This document shows positions 1 through 8,747 of a stretch of 64,000 nt of DNA, in pieces. This DNA comes from Ruegeria haliotis (GTDB lineage: Bacteria; Pseudomonadota; Alphaproteobacteria; Rhodobacterales; Rhodobacteraceae), in the NCBI RefSeq assembly GCF_013377785.1, contig NZ_JABXWT010000001.1, positions 673,533 through 737,532 of the forward strand, in the 5' to 3' direction. A program made the translations under genes and the position numbers. The notes beneath the pieces were generated by a model. It did not search any database. It was given only the letters and a program-made list of their open reading frames with translations, and was not told where the DNA came from. The first letter of the stretch is position 1. Each line of letters starts with the position of its first letter.

Positions 1-113
1 CCGAACTGAAAGCTGTCATCGCGCAGGCGCAGATAGATCAAGAAGAACGCCAAGGGCGGGCCCAATTCCAGCGCTTGTTTCAGAAACGGGTTGATGTCTT
101 TTTTGTCTGTCAT
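1..113 (-). CDS. Inner membrane-spanning septation protein YciB/IspZ family (partial)
   Basis: Only the first 37 codons are in the window; the gene runs off the left edge. The visible N-terminus starts MTDKKDINPFLKQALELGP and enters a hydrophobic stretch (PPLAFFLIYLRLRD), which fits the start of the YciB/IspZ inner-membrane family that is tied to envelope integrity and septation. It lies 17 bp downstream of the DMT transporter and in line with ftsY, an order I associate with roseobacters, so the three probably share a transcript. The call rests on a short fragment. Confidence 0.6.
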   Translation of the reverse strand, partial: MTDKKDINPFLKQALELGPPLAFFLIYLRLRDDSFQF

Positions 114-130
114 AGTGTGCGTCCTGCTGC

Positions 131-1033
131 TCATCCGCCCATTTCAACTATTACAGCGCCAAGTGCAATCAATGCCATCAGTGCGATGCGTCTGGGGCCT
201 ACGGTTTCTTTCAGGACCAGCCACCCGATCAGGGCGGCAAACACCGTTGAGGTTTCGCGCAGTACGGCGGCTTCGCCTACCTTATCCAACCGGGTGGCCA
301 GCATGATTGCTCCGAAAGACATGGGGGCGATGATGCCACCTGCAAGGCCACGCAGCATTAGCGGACCGATGGTCGGGCGATGGATCATGGCGCGCCATCT
401 GAGGAAGGCGTAGATCGGCATAGTGGCTCCGTCGATCATGAAGAACCAGGCCAGAAAGGTGAACGGGTCAGCCGTGGCACGGATGCCATACGCGTCGTAG
501 GTGGTGTAGAGCGCGACAAACAAGCCGGTGGCAATGGCTAGCGCAAGCGCGATCCCCAGTGTTTCGCGGTTGGTTTCGAGGAAACGGAGATTGTAGACCG
601 CAAGTCCAAAAATGCCTGCCAGCAGGACCGCGACTCCGAACCATTGGATGCCCGTAAAAATCTCTCCGAACAGCAGATAGGCCCCGATGACGGTGAATAG
701 CGGCCCGGTGCCGCGTACGACGGGGTAGACCACGGTGTATGAGCCTTTGGTATAGGCCATGGCTTGCAACGTTTTATAGGCGATGTGGATCAGCCAGATC
801 GTCGCAAAGATTGGCCACATGTAGGGCTCGGGCCAAGGAACCACGAACAATGCGAAGGGTGCCGCCATCAGGCAATAGCAGGCATCGATTGCGCCACGCG
901 AAAGCCAGGGATCGTGGCGTCCTTTTTGCAACGCGCCGAAAACTGCGTGCAGAAAAGCCGCCATCAAAGCAAGGCCAAGGGCCAGCTCGTGGCCAGCTTC
1001 GGTTCCTTCCAGAGAGATCAGCCAGTCGCTCAA
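131..1033 (-). CDS. DMT-superfamily (EamA-like) transporter
   Basis: This 300-residue protein has about ten hydrophobic segments and the two-fold repeated layout of EamA/DMT transporters; the substrate is unknown. The second half carries the typical ending in which a helix with 'LKETVGPRR' precedes a final helix. The start used is a TTG codon at 1033 (MSDWLISLEGT), chosen because the residues before the first membrane helix look genuine; an ATG at 964 (MAAFLHAVFGALQKG) would remove 23 residues. It lies downstream of ftsY (84 bp gap) and upstream of the YciB-like gene on the same strand. It is an integral inner-membrane protein. Confidence 0.85.
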   Translation of the reverse strand: MSDWLISLEGTEAGHELALGLALMAAFLHAVFGALQKGRHDPWLSRGAIDACYCLMAAPFALFVVPWPEPYMWPIFATIWLIHIAYKTLQAMAYTKGSYTVVYPVVRGTGPLFTVIGAYLLFGEIFTGIQWFGVAVLLAGIFGLAVYNLRFLETNRETLGIALALAIATGLFVALYTTYDAYGIRATADPFTFLAWFFMIDGATMPIYAFLRWRAMIHRPTIGPLMLRGLAGGIIAPMSFGAIMLATRLDKVGEAAVLRETSTVFAALIGWLVLKETVGPRRIALMALIALGAVIVEMGG

Positions 1034-1117
1034 ATTTCAGGTCTTTCGCGGGTGGGGGAGGCCGGGAAGATCTCAACACCCCGGATGCTCAGGTATACAC
1101 TCTGTCAGAAAGGCGGA

Positions 1118-2260
1118 TCAGGTCGGTTCCAGACCGGTTAGGGCGGCGGCGAATTCTTCGGGATCAAAAGGGGCGAGGTCGTCGATCTGTTCTCCGACAC
1201 CGATGGCATGGATCGGCAGGCCAAACTTATCCGCCAGCGCCACCAGCACACCCCCTTTGGCCGTACCGTCGAGTTTGGTCATCACAAGGCCGGACACATC
1301 AGCCAGATTGCGGAAGGTTTCCACCTGACTCAGCGCGTTCTGGCCAGTTGTGGCGTCCAGCACCAGCAGAGTGTTGTGCGGAGCTGTGTCGTCGACTTTG
1401 CGGATGACGCGGACGATCTTGGCGAGTTCTTCCATCAGGTCGGCCCGGTTCTGCAAGCGACCCGCGGTGTCGATCATCAAAAGATCCGCACCGTCTTCCT
1501 GCGCGCGTGTCAGGGCGTCGAATGCCAGCGAGGCGGGATCAGAACCTTCGGGCGCTGTCAGGACTGGCACACCCGCGCGATCCCCCCAGACCTGCAACTG
1601 TTCGACGGCCGCAGCGCGAAAGGTGTCGCCTGCGGCGATGACCACCTTTTTGCCGGCGGATTTGAACTGGCTGGCAAGCTTGCCGATGGTGGTGGTCTTA
1701 CCTGACCCGTTGACGCCCACGACCAGAACGACTTGTGGGCGTTTAGCATAGATCGGCATGGGTTTGGCGACCGGATCCATTACACGGGCCACTTCCTGCG
1801 CCAGCAGTTGTTTTATTTCCTGGGTCGAGAGCTTACGGCCATAGCGCCCCTCAGCCATGTTGGCGGTGACGCGCAGGGCGGTGTCGACCCCCATGTCGGA
1901 TGCGATCAGTAGCTCTTCGAGCTGTTCCAGCATGTCATCGTCCAGCGTACGGCGGATTTCGCTAGGGGCGTCGCCACGGCTGAACAAGCGTCCCAGCAAA
2001 CCCTTCGCCTCAGGTACTTCTGGCGGTGGTGGTGCAGGTGTGGGGTCGGCCGGAATTGGCGAAGGTGTTTCAACTGGTTGTGGGACAGGCGACGGTTCGG
2101 GGACCTCGGGAACTGGTTGCGGTTCGGGCTCAGGCTCCGGGATCACCGGATCCGGCGTTGGGGTTTCCTCGCCGCCATCCTCGACAATAGCCTCGAGCCC
2201 CTGTTCGAGGCGCGATGAGGATTTGAACAGCTTGTCCTTCAGCTTGGAAAAAAACGCCAT
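1118..2260 (-). CDS. ftsY: Signal recognition particle receptor FtsY
   Basis: FtsY is the SRP receptor GTPase that docks ribosome-SRP complexes at the inner membrane for co-translational insertion. The 380-residue protein has an acidic, proline-rich linker at about residues 25-85 (the A domain), the N domain helices from about 90, and the NG GTPase with P-loop GVNGSGKTT at 182, DTFRAAAVEQL at 212, DTAGR at 264 and TKLDG at 328. Length and motif order match alphaproteobacterial FtsY. The ATG at 2260 is the natural start (MAFFSKLKDKLFKSS). It heads the leftward group with the DMT transporter and the YciB-like protein. Confidence 0.98.
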   Translation of the reverse strand: MAFFSKLKDKLFKSSSRLEQGLEAIVEDGGEETPTPDPVIPEPEPEPQPVPEVPEPSPVPQPVETPSPIPADPTPAPPPPEVPEAKGLLGRLFSRGDAPSEIRRTLDDDMLEQLEELLIASDMGVDTALRVTANMAEGRYGRKLSTQEIKQLLAQEVARVMDPVAKPMPIYAKRPQVVLVVGVNGSGKTTTIGKLASQFKSAGKKVVIAAGDTFRAAAVEQLQVWGDRAGVPVLTAPEGSDPASLAFDALTRAQEDGADLLMIDTAGRLQNRADLMEELAKIVRVIRKVDDTAPHNTLLVLDATTGQNALSQVETFRNLADVSGLVMTKLDGTAKGGVLVALADKFGLPIHAIGVGEQIDDLAPFDPEEFAAALTGLEPT

Positions 2261-2318
2261 TTTCAGTCTCCGCAGATGTTCCTCTCACCTAATGCGGATT
2301 GGCGGCAGTTGCAAAGGG

Positions 2319-2957
2319 TCACGAAAAGGCGATCAGGAAACCGGCTTGTGCACCCCAGTACAGCGGCCAGACCAGATAAGGCGTGAGCTTCAGGGCCAGG
2401 TGATCAGGGGGCAGCAGGAATTTTTCGGTGGCAAGGATCAGGTCGGATGCAATGAATGCGATTGCTGCAGGCAGAGCCCAGCGCAGGGCACCGGTTTCTG
2501 GCAGGGCCAAAACGGTCACACCCATGCCGAGGATGATCGGGATATAGGCCAGAACAGGCCCTTTCAGATCCCCTGCACGCGGCGCAAGAAGTGTCGCCAT
2601 GATGATACCCAAAATGACAAGCGACCAGACTATTGCGGGCGCATCGAAGATCAGAGCCGGGTCACTGGCGGGATATGTCAGGAATAGGCCGATATAAGCC
2701 AGGTGCCCGGCGGCAAATGCGCCGATCCCGGCCATGAATGTGTTGTCCGTTTCGCGCGACAGAAGGGCGTCTCCAAGGGCGCACAGGGCCAGCGCAAGGA
2801 TCAACAGCCATGGTGCTGATTGGATCAATGCGATCAGGGTCAACAGCGCGACAGAGCTTGTTTTCAGCACGGTTCGAACGGTGCCGGCCGAACGTGCCGT
2901 CAATGGCAAATACGCCACGGCGCACATCAAGGCGGCCCAGAAAAGGATAGTCGTCAT
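2319..2957 (-). CDS. YhhN-like (lysoplasmalogenase family) membrane protein
   Basis: The 212-residue protein has about seven to eight hydrophobic helices with the YhhN hallmark region 'ALCALGDALLSRE' near residue 60 and a later conserved Asp segment 'FIASDLILATEKF'. The YhhN/TMEM86 family includes lysoplasmalogenases, which hydrolyse the vinyl-ether bond of lysoplasmalogens; whether this bacterial member has that activity is not known. It is 58 bp upstream of ftsY on the same strand and may be co-transcribed. The ATG at 2957 gives a complete first helix. Confidence 0.8.
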   Translation of the reverse strand: MTTILFWAALMCAVAYLPLTARSAGTVRTVLKTSSVALLTLIALIQSAPWLLILALALCALGDALLSRETDNTFMAGIGAFAAGHLAYIGLFLTYPASDPALIFDAPAIVWSLVILGIIMATLLAPRAGDLKGPVLAYIPIILGMGVTVLALPETGALRWALPAAIAFIASDLILATEKFLLPPDHLALKLTPYLVWPLYWGAQAGFLIAFS

Positions 2958-3110
2958 GTCATGCCCCTGTCGTTCAAGCGATGTCTCACATCTGCAGTGT
3001 CACCCGGGTTGGGAAAATGACTCAAGCAGTGACGTGGAGTTACCCAGTCGTGATCGCAGCGCGTTAAAGGTTGAATGGCGCGGACCAATCGCATCTGACA
3101 GAATGCGGGC

Positions 3111-3506
3111 ATGTCCAAACCTCTGTTGATTCTCCTCGTTCTTTCAGCGCAGGCGGTTGCCGCGCAATCGCCACTGTCGGGTGCAGAGTTCGATGATTAC
3201 ACCCGCGGCAAAACCCTGTTTTACGGCTTTGAGGGGCAGGTGTACGGCGTTGAACGCTATTTGCCCAACCGCAAGGTGATCTGGTCGTTTCTGGACGGTA
3301 AGTGCAAAGAAGGCATCTGGTACCAGCGCGAGAATCAGATCTGTTTCATCTACGAAGACCGGCGGGACCCGCAGTGCTGGGTGTTTACACGTTCGGGGGG
3401 CGGATTGATCGCTCAATTCGAGGGCGATCCGCAGGCAACTGAACTGTATGAGGCCGGAGATATTGGCGAGGAAATGGTGTGTTATGGGCCCGAAGTCGGT
3501 GTCTGA
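3111..3506 (+). CDS. Conserved secreted/periplasmic protein of unknown function
   Basis: The 131-residue product starts MSKPLLILLVLSAQAVAAQS, a Sec signal peptide with a probable cleavage site after AVA-A or AAQ. The mature part is acidic and contains four cysteines (in 'GKCKEG', 'NQICFIY', 'PQCWVF' and 'MVCYG'), which could form two periplasmic disulfides. 'FYGFEGQVYGVERYLPN' recalls small roseobacter proteins annotated only as hypothetical. The ATG at 3111 was chosen because it begins the signal peptide. Its end is 7 bp from the convergent GST gene. I do not recognise a function. Confidence 0.75.
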   Translation: MSKPLLILLVLSAQAVAAQSPLSGAEFDDYTRGKTLFYGFEGQVYGVERYLPNRKVIWSFLDGKCKEGIWYQRENQICFIYEDRRDPQCWVFTRSGGGLIAQFEGDPQATELYEAGDIGEEMVCYGPEVGV

Positions 3507-3513
3507 CGCTTGA

Positions 3514-4155
3514 TCAGGGCACTCGAAGCTCATCATAGCCAACCATCACATGCTGCTGAAAGGCAGGCCTGTCGGTCAACTCGTCATAATACCGGCGCAG
3601 ATGGGGCAGAGGCGCGCGCGGAATATCAATGTCGTAGTAGCGGAAAAGGACATGGCCGAGTTGAACATCGGCCAGAGTCAGCTCGGGCCCGGCGATACAT
3701 GCGCTTTTTGCCAGCACGCTGTTTGCGATCCTGAGTTTGCTTTCAAGCGCTGCAATGGCTTGTGTGATGGCAACCTCGTCCCTCTCTGATGATGCAGTAC
3801 GAACGACCCTCCAGAAGATCGGAGCGGTGAATGCCATCGCGACATTGAGTTTCGCCCATTCGGCCCATTTATCCACGGCAGCCCGGCGCACAGGGTCCTT
3901 GGGCCAGAAGGTATCGTCGCCGTATTGATTGGCCAGATACCTCAGGATCGGACCGGTTTCCCAAAGCGGCGGGTTTTTACCATCCTGCAATACGGGAATG
4001 GTCCGGTTCGGGTTCAGGTTATGAAATTCTGCAGTGTCCAGCCCGCCGAATCGATGGCCCACATCATGGCGTTCATATTCCAAGCCAAGCTCACCGACAC
4101 ACCACATCAACGCCTGGACATTGGATGATGTTTTTCGGCCCCAGATTCTCAACAT
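3514..4155 (-). CDS. Glutathione S-transferase family protein
   Basis: The 213-residue protein has a thioredoxin-like N-domain beginning MLRIWGRKTSSNVQALMW, in which Ser in 'KTSSN' probably plays the glutathione-activating role, followed by 'NPNRTIPVLQDG' and 'WETGPILRYLA', the cis-Pro and glutathione gamma-glutamyl binding (E/S-x-I) motifs. The helical C-domain follows from about residue 90. The substrate is unknown. It is 3 bp downstream of xseA on the same strand, so read-through from xseA is likely. Cytosolic. Confidence 0.9.
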   Translation of the reverse strand: MLRIWGRKTSSNVQALMWCVGELGLEYERHDVGHRFGGLDTAEFHNLNPNRTIPVLQDGKNPPLWETGPILRYLANQYGDDTFWPKDPVRRAAVDKWAEWAKLNVAMAFTAPIFWRVVRTASSERDEVAITQAIAALESKLRIANSVLAKSACIAGPELTLADVQLGHVLFRYYDIDIPRAPLPHLRRYYDELTDRPAFQQHVMVGYDELRVP

Positions 4156-4158
4156 GGT

Positions 4159-5643
4159 CTAGAACAACGATCCCTGATCTGGTGCGTCCGGGCTGGGCTT
4201 CTTGGCAGGTGTTTTACCAGATATGCCAGTTTTCAGGCGACCATCGGAGAATTCGATTTCCAGAACTCCATGCCCGGTAGCCTGAGATTTGGTTGTGACC
4301 ACTTCGCCTTCGGCGCGAACGACCGCATAGCCCCGGTCCAGCGTCGCCTTATAACTGAGCGTTTCGCGGAGCCGATCCGTGGCCTCAAGCTGTTGGCGCA
4401 GCCGGTCCAGCCGGGTGGTTTGTGCCGTGTCGAGGCGATCTGTCAGCCGGTTCAACGTTTCGCGCCGTGTTTCCAGTTCGCGCTGAATCGGACGCAGGGA
4501 TAGGCGAGACGACAGATTGCGCCAGCGGTCGCGGCGCGTTTCGACCAACCCACGCAGGGTCGAGGGGCGCAGATGGGCGGACATGTCCAGCAGTTTGACG
4601 CGCCGGTTCTGGACACCCCGGATCAAGGCACTTGGCAGCTTTTCCGAGACTTGATCCAGTCGCTGGCGTGGCGTGTCCAGCAATGTCTCGGCCCGAGGCA
4701 GGGCGCGCGACAGGTCGCGCAGGCGCTGAGACCTGCGCTGTACTGCATCGGTGGCGGCGCGCGACAGACGCGCGCCTTGTTCTCCGGTCCAGGCCAGTAG
4801 CTCCATCCGCACCGGAACAGCCAGTTCAGCCGCAGCAGTGGGGGTCGGTGCGCGGCGATCCGAGACAAAATCGATCAGGGTCGTGTCCGTCTCGTGACCG
4901 ACAGCCGAAATCAAGGGGATGTCCGAGGCACCCGCAGCGCGGGCAACGCTTTCTTCGTTGAACCCCCAGAGGTCCTCGATCGAGCCTCCACCGCGTGCGA
5001 CAATGATCAGATCCGGACGTGGCATCGCTCCGCCCGGTGTCATGGCGTTGAAGCCTTCGATGGCGCGGGTCACCTCGGGGGCGCAGTTCGCGCCCTGTAC
5101 GGCTACGGGCCAGATCAGCACCTTGCGCGGAAAGCGGTCACGCAGGCGATGCAGGATGTCCCGGATCACCGCGCCCGAGGGCGATGTCACAACGCCGATG
5201 ATCTGGGGAAGATACGGCAGGGGTGTTTTGCGTTCCTGTGCAAATAGACCCTCGGCCTCCAGCTGCTTTTTGCGTTTTTCCAGCAGCGCCATCAGCGCGC
5301 CTTGTCCGGCGACGGCGACTTCGTCGACATTCAGGTTGTACTTAGATTGCGCACCAAATGCAGTCAGGCGGCCGGTTACGACGACCTCCAACCCTTCTTC
5401 AGGGACAACGGACAAGCCGGATACCTGACCTTTCCACGTGGTGCAGGCCAGTACGTTTCGGTCGTCTTTGACGTCGTAATACAAATGCCCGGACCGCGCC
5501 GTAAACACGCGCCCGACCTCACCGCGCACACGGATTCGCCCGAACGAGCCTTCAAGCGTGCGCTTCACCTCTCCCGAAATCTCGGAAACGGAGTATTCGG
5601 GGGTATTTTGACCCGGATGCGGGTCGTCAAGCAGGTCGGACAT
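4159..5643 (-). CDS. xseA: Exodeoxyribonuclease VII large subunit
   Basis: XseA is the large subunit of the ATP-independent single-strand exonuclease VII, acting with XseB in DNA repair. The start at 5643 (MSDLLDDPHPGQNTPEYSV) gives 494 residues, normal for alphaproteobacteria. An N-terminal OB-fold (from YSVSEISGEVKRTLEGSFG) is followed by the catalytic domain with 'VTSPSGAVIRDILHRLRDR', 'IIVARGGGSIEDLW' and 'ISAVGHETDTTLIDFVSD', then a long coiled-coil tail rich in Arg and Leu. The reading frame stays open 132 codons upstream of 5643, but that part is antisense to purD and has no XseA character. It is divergent from purD. Confidence 0.97.
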   Translation of the reverse strand: MSDLLDDPHPGQNTPEYSVSEISGEVKRTLEGSFGRIRVRGEVGRVFTARSGHLYYDVKDDRNVLACTTWKGQVSGLSVVPEEGLEVVVTGRLTAFGAQSKYNLNVDEVAVAGQGALMALLEKRKKQLEAEGLFAQERKTPLPYLPQIIGVVTSPSGAVIRDILHRLRDRFPRKVLIWPVAVQGANCAPEVTRAIEGFNAMTPGGAMPRPDLIIVARGGGSIEDLWGFNEESVARAAGASDIPLISAVGHETDTTLIDFVSDRRAPTPTAAAELAVPVRMELLAWTGEQGARLSRAATDAVQRRSQRLRDLSRALPRAETLLDTPRQRLDQVSEKLPSALIRGVQNRRVKLLDMSAHLRPSTLRGLVETRRDRWRNLSSRLSLRPIQRELETRRETLNRLTDRLDTAQTTRLDRLRQQLEATDRLRETLSYKATLDRGYAVVRAEGEVVTTKSQATGHGVLEIEFSDGRLKTGISGKTPAKKPSPDAPDQGSLF

Positions 5644-5719
5644 TTCGGCGCCTTGTGTCAAATGCCCACCCAGCTTAGAACGCCGCGAAGGCGAGGCCAA
5701 GCAGATCGGAGACGACCCC

Positions 5720-6982
5720 ATGAACATACTCATTCTCGGCAGCGGTGGGCGCGAGCACAGCCTGGCCTGGGCAGTGATGCAGAACCCCAAATGCGACCGC
5801 CTGATTGTGGCACCAGGCAACGCGGGCATCGCAGGGATCGCGGAATGCGCGGCGCTGGATATCGAGAACGGTGGAGCCGTGGTCAGCTTTGCCGAAGAAA
5901 ATGCCATCGACTTTGTGATCATCGGCCCCGAGGCCCCTCTGGCGGCAGGTGTCGGGGATCGGCTGCGCGAGGCGGGCGTGCTGGTGTTTGGGCCGTCGGC
6001 CGAAGCGGCGCGGCTGGAAGCGTCGAAGAGTTTCACCAAGGAAATCTGTGACGCCTCAGGCGCATCTACGGCTGCTTATGCGCGGTTTACCGAAGCCGAG
6101 CCAGCCAAGGCCTATATTCGCGAGCAGGGCGCTCCGATCGTGGTCAAGGCTGATGGTCTGGCCGCCGGGAAAGGCGTGATCGTGGCGATGGACGAGCAAA
6201 CCGCTTTGGACGCCATCGACGATATGTTCGGCGGTGCCTTCGGCGGAGCAGGGGCCGAAGTCGTCATCGAAGAATTCATGGATGGCGAAGAGGCGTCCCT
6301 GTTTGTGCTCTGCGACGGCGAAGATATTTTGTCCATCGGCACTGCGCAAGACCACAAGCGCGCGGGTGAGGGCGATACCGGCCCGAATACCGGCGGGATG
6401 GGGGCGTATTCCCCAGCCCCAGTTTTGAGCGCCGAGATCGAATCCCGTGCGATGGATGAAATCGTCCGCCCAACCATTGCCGAGATGAAGAGTCGAGGTA
6501 TGTCGTTTCAGGGCATTCTCTATGCGGGTCTGATGATCAAGGACGGGCAGCCCAGGCTGGTTGAATACAATGTCCGGTTCGGTGATCCGGAATGTCAGGT
6601 TTTGATGATGCGTCTGGGGGCGCAAGTTCTGGATCTGATGCATGCTGCAGCCGAGGGTCGATTGAGCGAGACGCAAGTGGCATGGGCGGATGATCATGCG
6701 ATGACAGTGGTAATGGCCGCAAAAGGTTATCCTGGCCTTTACGAAAAAGGGTCCGTTATCAACGGCCTGGACGACCTTCCTGAAGATAGCAGTAACATGG
6801 TTTTTCATGCGGGGACCAAAGCTGTTGATGGTCAGGTGCAGGCCGCTGGTGGACGGGTTCTGAACGTCACAGCGCGCGGCGATACCTTGCAGAAGGCGCG
6901 AGACCGAGCCTATGCGATGGTGGACGACGTCGATTGGCCCGAGGGATTCTTTCGTCGCGACATTGGCTGGCGGGCGCTCTAA
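5720..6982 (+). CDS. purD: Phosphoribosylamine--glycine ligase
   Basis: PurD (GARS) joins 5-phosphoribosylamine and glycine with ATP in step two of purine synthesis. The 420-residue length is typical. Visible features are the N-terminal 'ILGSGGREHSLAWA', the ATP-grasp domain with 'IVVKADGLAAGKGVIVA', the signature 'GPNTGGMGAYSP' and 'EYNVRFGDPECQ', and a C-terminal region 'GGRVLNVTARGDTLQKARDRAY'. An RBS (GGAG) lies 8 bp before the ATG at 5720. The promoter must lie in the 76 bp shared with divergent xseA. Confidence 0.98.
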   Translation: MNILILGSGGREHSLAWAVMQNPKCDRLIVAPGNAGIAGIAECAALDIENGGAVVSFAEENAIDFVIIGPEAPLAAGVGDRLREAGVLVFGPSAEAARLEASKSFTKEICDASGASTAAYARFTEAEPAKAYIREQGAPIVVKADGLAAGKGVIVAMDEQTALDAIDDMFGGAFGGAGAEVVIEEFMDGEEASLFVLCDGEDILSIGTAQDHKRAGEGDTGPNTGGMGAYSPAPVLSAEIESRAMDEIVRPTIAEMKSRGMSFQGILYAGLMIKDGQPRLVEYNVRFGDPECQVLMMRLGAQVLDLMHAAAEGRLSETQVAWADDHAMTVVMAAKGYPGLYEKGSVINGLDDLPEDSSNMVFHAGTKAVDGQVQAAGGRVLNVTARGDTLQKARDRAYAMVDDVDWPEGFFRRDIGWRAL

Positions 6983-7043
6983 CCGAAAGCCTCCCGCGCC
7001 CTGACGCCGCATCACAGATGCGCCGCCAAAGACCTTGGGCCGG

Positions 7044-7065
7044 GCAGCCCGCTGATGCGGGCTGC
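7044..7065. terminator. Stem-loop between convergent purD and the VCBS-like gene
   Basis: A perfect 9-bp stem (GCAGCCCGC / GCGGGCTGC) with a TGAT loop lies 61 bp after the purD stop and 8 bp beyond the stop of the convergent gene. There is no clear T-run on either side, so it may block RNA 3' decay or be a weak bidirectional terminator. Confidence 0.45.
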
Positions 7066-7072
7066 GGATGGT

Positions 7073-7875
7073 TTAGGGTGAACAGGCCAGTGCGCGTTTG
7101 ATTGCACCGTGCGAAAATCGTGCGAGTGGGGTTTGCTTCCACTCTCCGTCGTAGCGCACGCTGACAATTTTTTGCCAATCGGCGCTGGCGACGATGAGTT
7201 CCGGACTGGTTCCGCAATCCCGAATTCCGCCGGTAATGAAATCTTCTCCAATCCGATGGTTTGTCAGTCCGTGCAAGGTGGCGATTTCATTAAAACTGCC
7301 ATCCTCAAAGCGCCAGATACGCAAGGTTTTTGCCAGATGAGGACGGTCGATGTAGGCGATCTCGACATTGCCGTCACCGTCCAGATCAGCGGCACCAATA
7401 GGGGCGAGCCAGCGGTTGCGGGTGCCGATATGGGGGGTGGTGGCGATTTTATGTCCGAGGGCGTTGTAAATTGCCAACTGCGCACCGGCGTCTTCTTGCG
7501 TTTCGACCACCAGCACCTTGGGCATTCCACTTTGATCGATTTCCACCAGCCGGGGCATAAGATCTTCAAACACCCGGTCCGATGGCAGACGAACGGTCAC
7601 AGTATGAATTGACGGTATGTAGAGTAGATCTGTTGCAAAAGTGTTGTGCTGTGGCGAGGTGTCTTCAACCCTGATCTCCAACGCGCCATATTCGATAGCG
7701 TCGCCCAAAACGCCATGGGCATATCGTGTGGTGGGTTCGGTATAGCGAGCCGAGATGATGACATCGGCTGCCGCTGCGGAGAGACTCCCGGCTAACCACG
7801 TACACAACCCCAGCAGCGCGCCGCGTACCCGGCGCTGCCATAGGCGGTCGGGCAGGCGCGGCGCTTTGAGGTGCA

Positions 7876-7876
<1 letters not shown>
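7073..7876 (-). CDS. FG-GAP/VCBS repeat-like exported protein
   Basis: The 267-residue product has a basic N-terminus followed by a hydrophobic stretch (ALLGLCTWLAGSLSAAAA), a probable signal peptide. The mature part holds beta-propeller-like repeats of FG-GAP/VCBS type, best seen as 'IGAADLDGDGNVEIAYID' around residue 165, a calcium-binding-loop-like sequence. Its function is unknown. The ATG at 7876 overlaps the stop of the ferredoxin gene by one base (TGATG), so translation is probably coupled, an unexpected pairing of an exported protein with a cytosolic electron carrier. Confidence 0.8.
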
Positions 7877-8265
<389 letters not shown>

Positions 8266-8309
8266 TCATTTGCGACTCATCGCGCCGCCTCTGGACTTTC
8301 CTTTACTTT

Positions 8310-8324
8310 GTTCTATTTTTGTTC
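8310..8324 (+). promoter_or_regulatory. Alphaproteobacterial LexA (SOS) box GTTC-N7-GTTC
   Basis: The sequence is GTTC, TATTTTT, GTTC, an exact match to the alphaproteobacterial LexA operator. A further GTTC follows at 8329. The box ends 2 bp before the ATG of the DnaE2-like fragment and is 111 bp upstream of the divergent ferredoxin start. In alphaproteobacteria such a box precedes the imuA-imuB-dnaE2 mutagenesis cassette. Whether it still binds LexA is untested. Confidence 0.75.
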
Positions 8325-8326
8325 TC

Positions 8327-8698
8327 ATGTTCGTTACTCCTGCTCGCTCTGTAACCTCAAACCGCAGCTGGCCGCGCCCGCCCGCCTGCCTGCCTGCTGG
8401 CCAGCTGAACGTTGCACCCGAGGGCGCGCTTGTGACGGTGGCAGGGCTGGTGATCCTGCGACAGAGGCCGGGGACGGCCAAGGGGGTGATCTTTGTCACG
8501 CTTGAGGATGAGACTGGCATCGTGAACGTGGTGGTCTGGCGCAAGATCTACGAACGCTTCCGCCGCGCGGTGATTTCAGGGCGTCTGTTGCGGGTGACAG
8601 GCCGGATGCAGCGCGCGCATTCAGTGACCCATGTGATCGCGGAAGAGATCGAGGATATTTCAGGCATGCTGGATGTGCTGGTGCGGGCAGAGGGGTAG
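8327..8698 (+). pseudogene. Remnant of error-prone DNA polymerase DnaE2 (OB-fold fragment)
   Basis: The 123 codons from the ATG at 8327 encode, after about 25 unrelated residues, a segment matching the OB-fold near the C-terminus of DnaE2/ImuC: VAGLVILRQRPGTAKGV followed by VTLEDETGIVNVVVW, a RFRRAVI region and VTHVIAEEIEDIS. The whole polymerase core (about 900 residues) and the usual C-terminal tail are absent. The fragment sits directly behind a perfect LexA box, where imuA would normally start, which suggests an internal deletion that fused the start of the cassette to the end of dnaE2. It could still be translated as a small OB-fold protein, since the frame is open; no clear RBS separates box and ATG. 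Confidence 0.7.
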
Positions 8699-8747
8699 GG
8701 CACGCTGCAGAAATTCGCGCCTATCTTTGGAAAACTGGTTAAGCGAC

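Noticed and set aside
5644..6039. In-frame upstream extension of xseA (132 codons)
   Set aside because: It is antisense to purD, has biased Ser/Ala/Pro composition and no XseA similarity; the start at 5643 matches family length.
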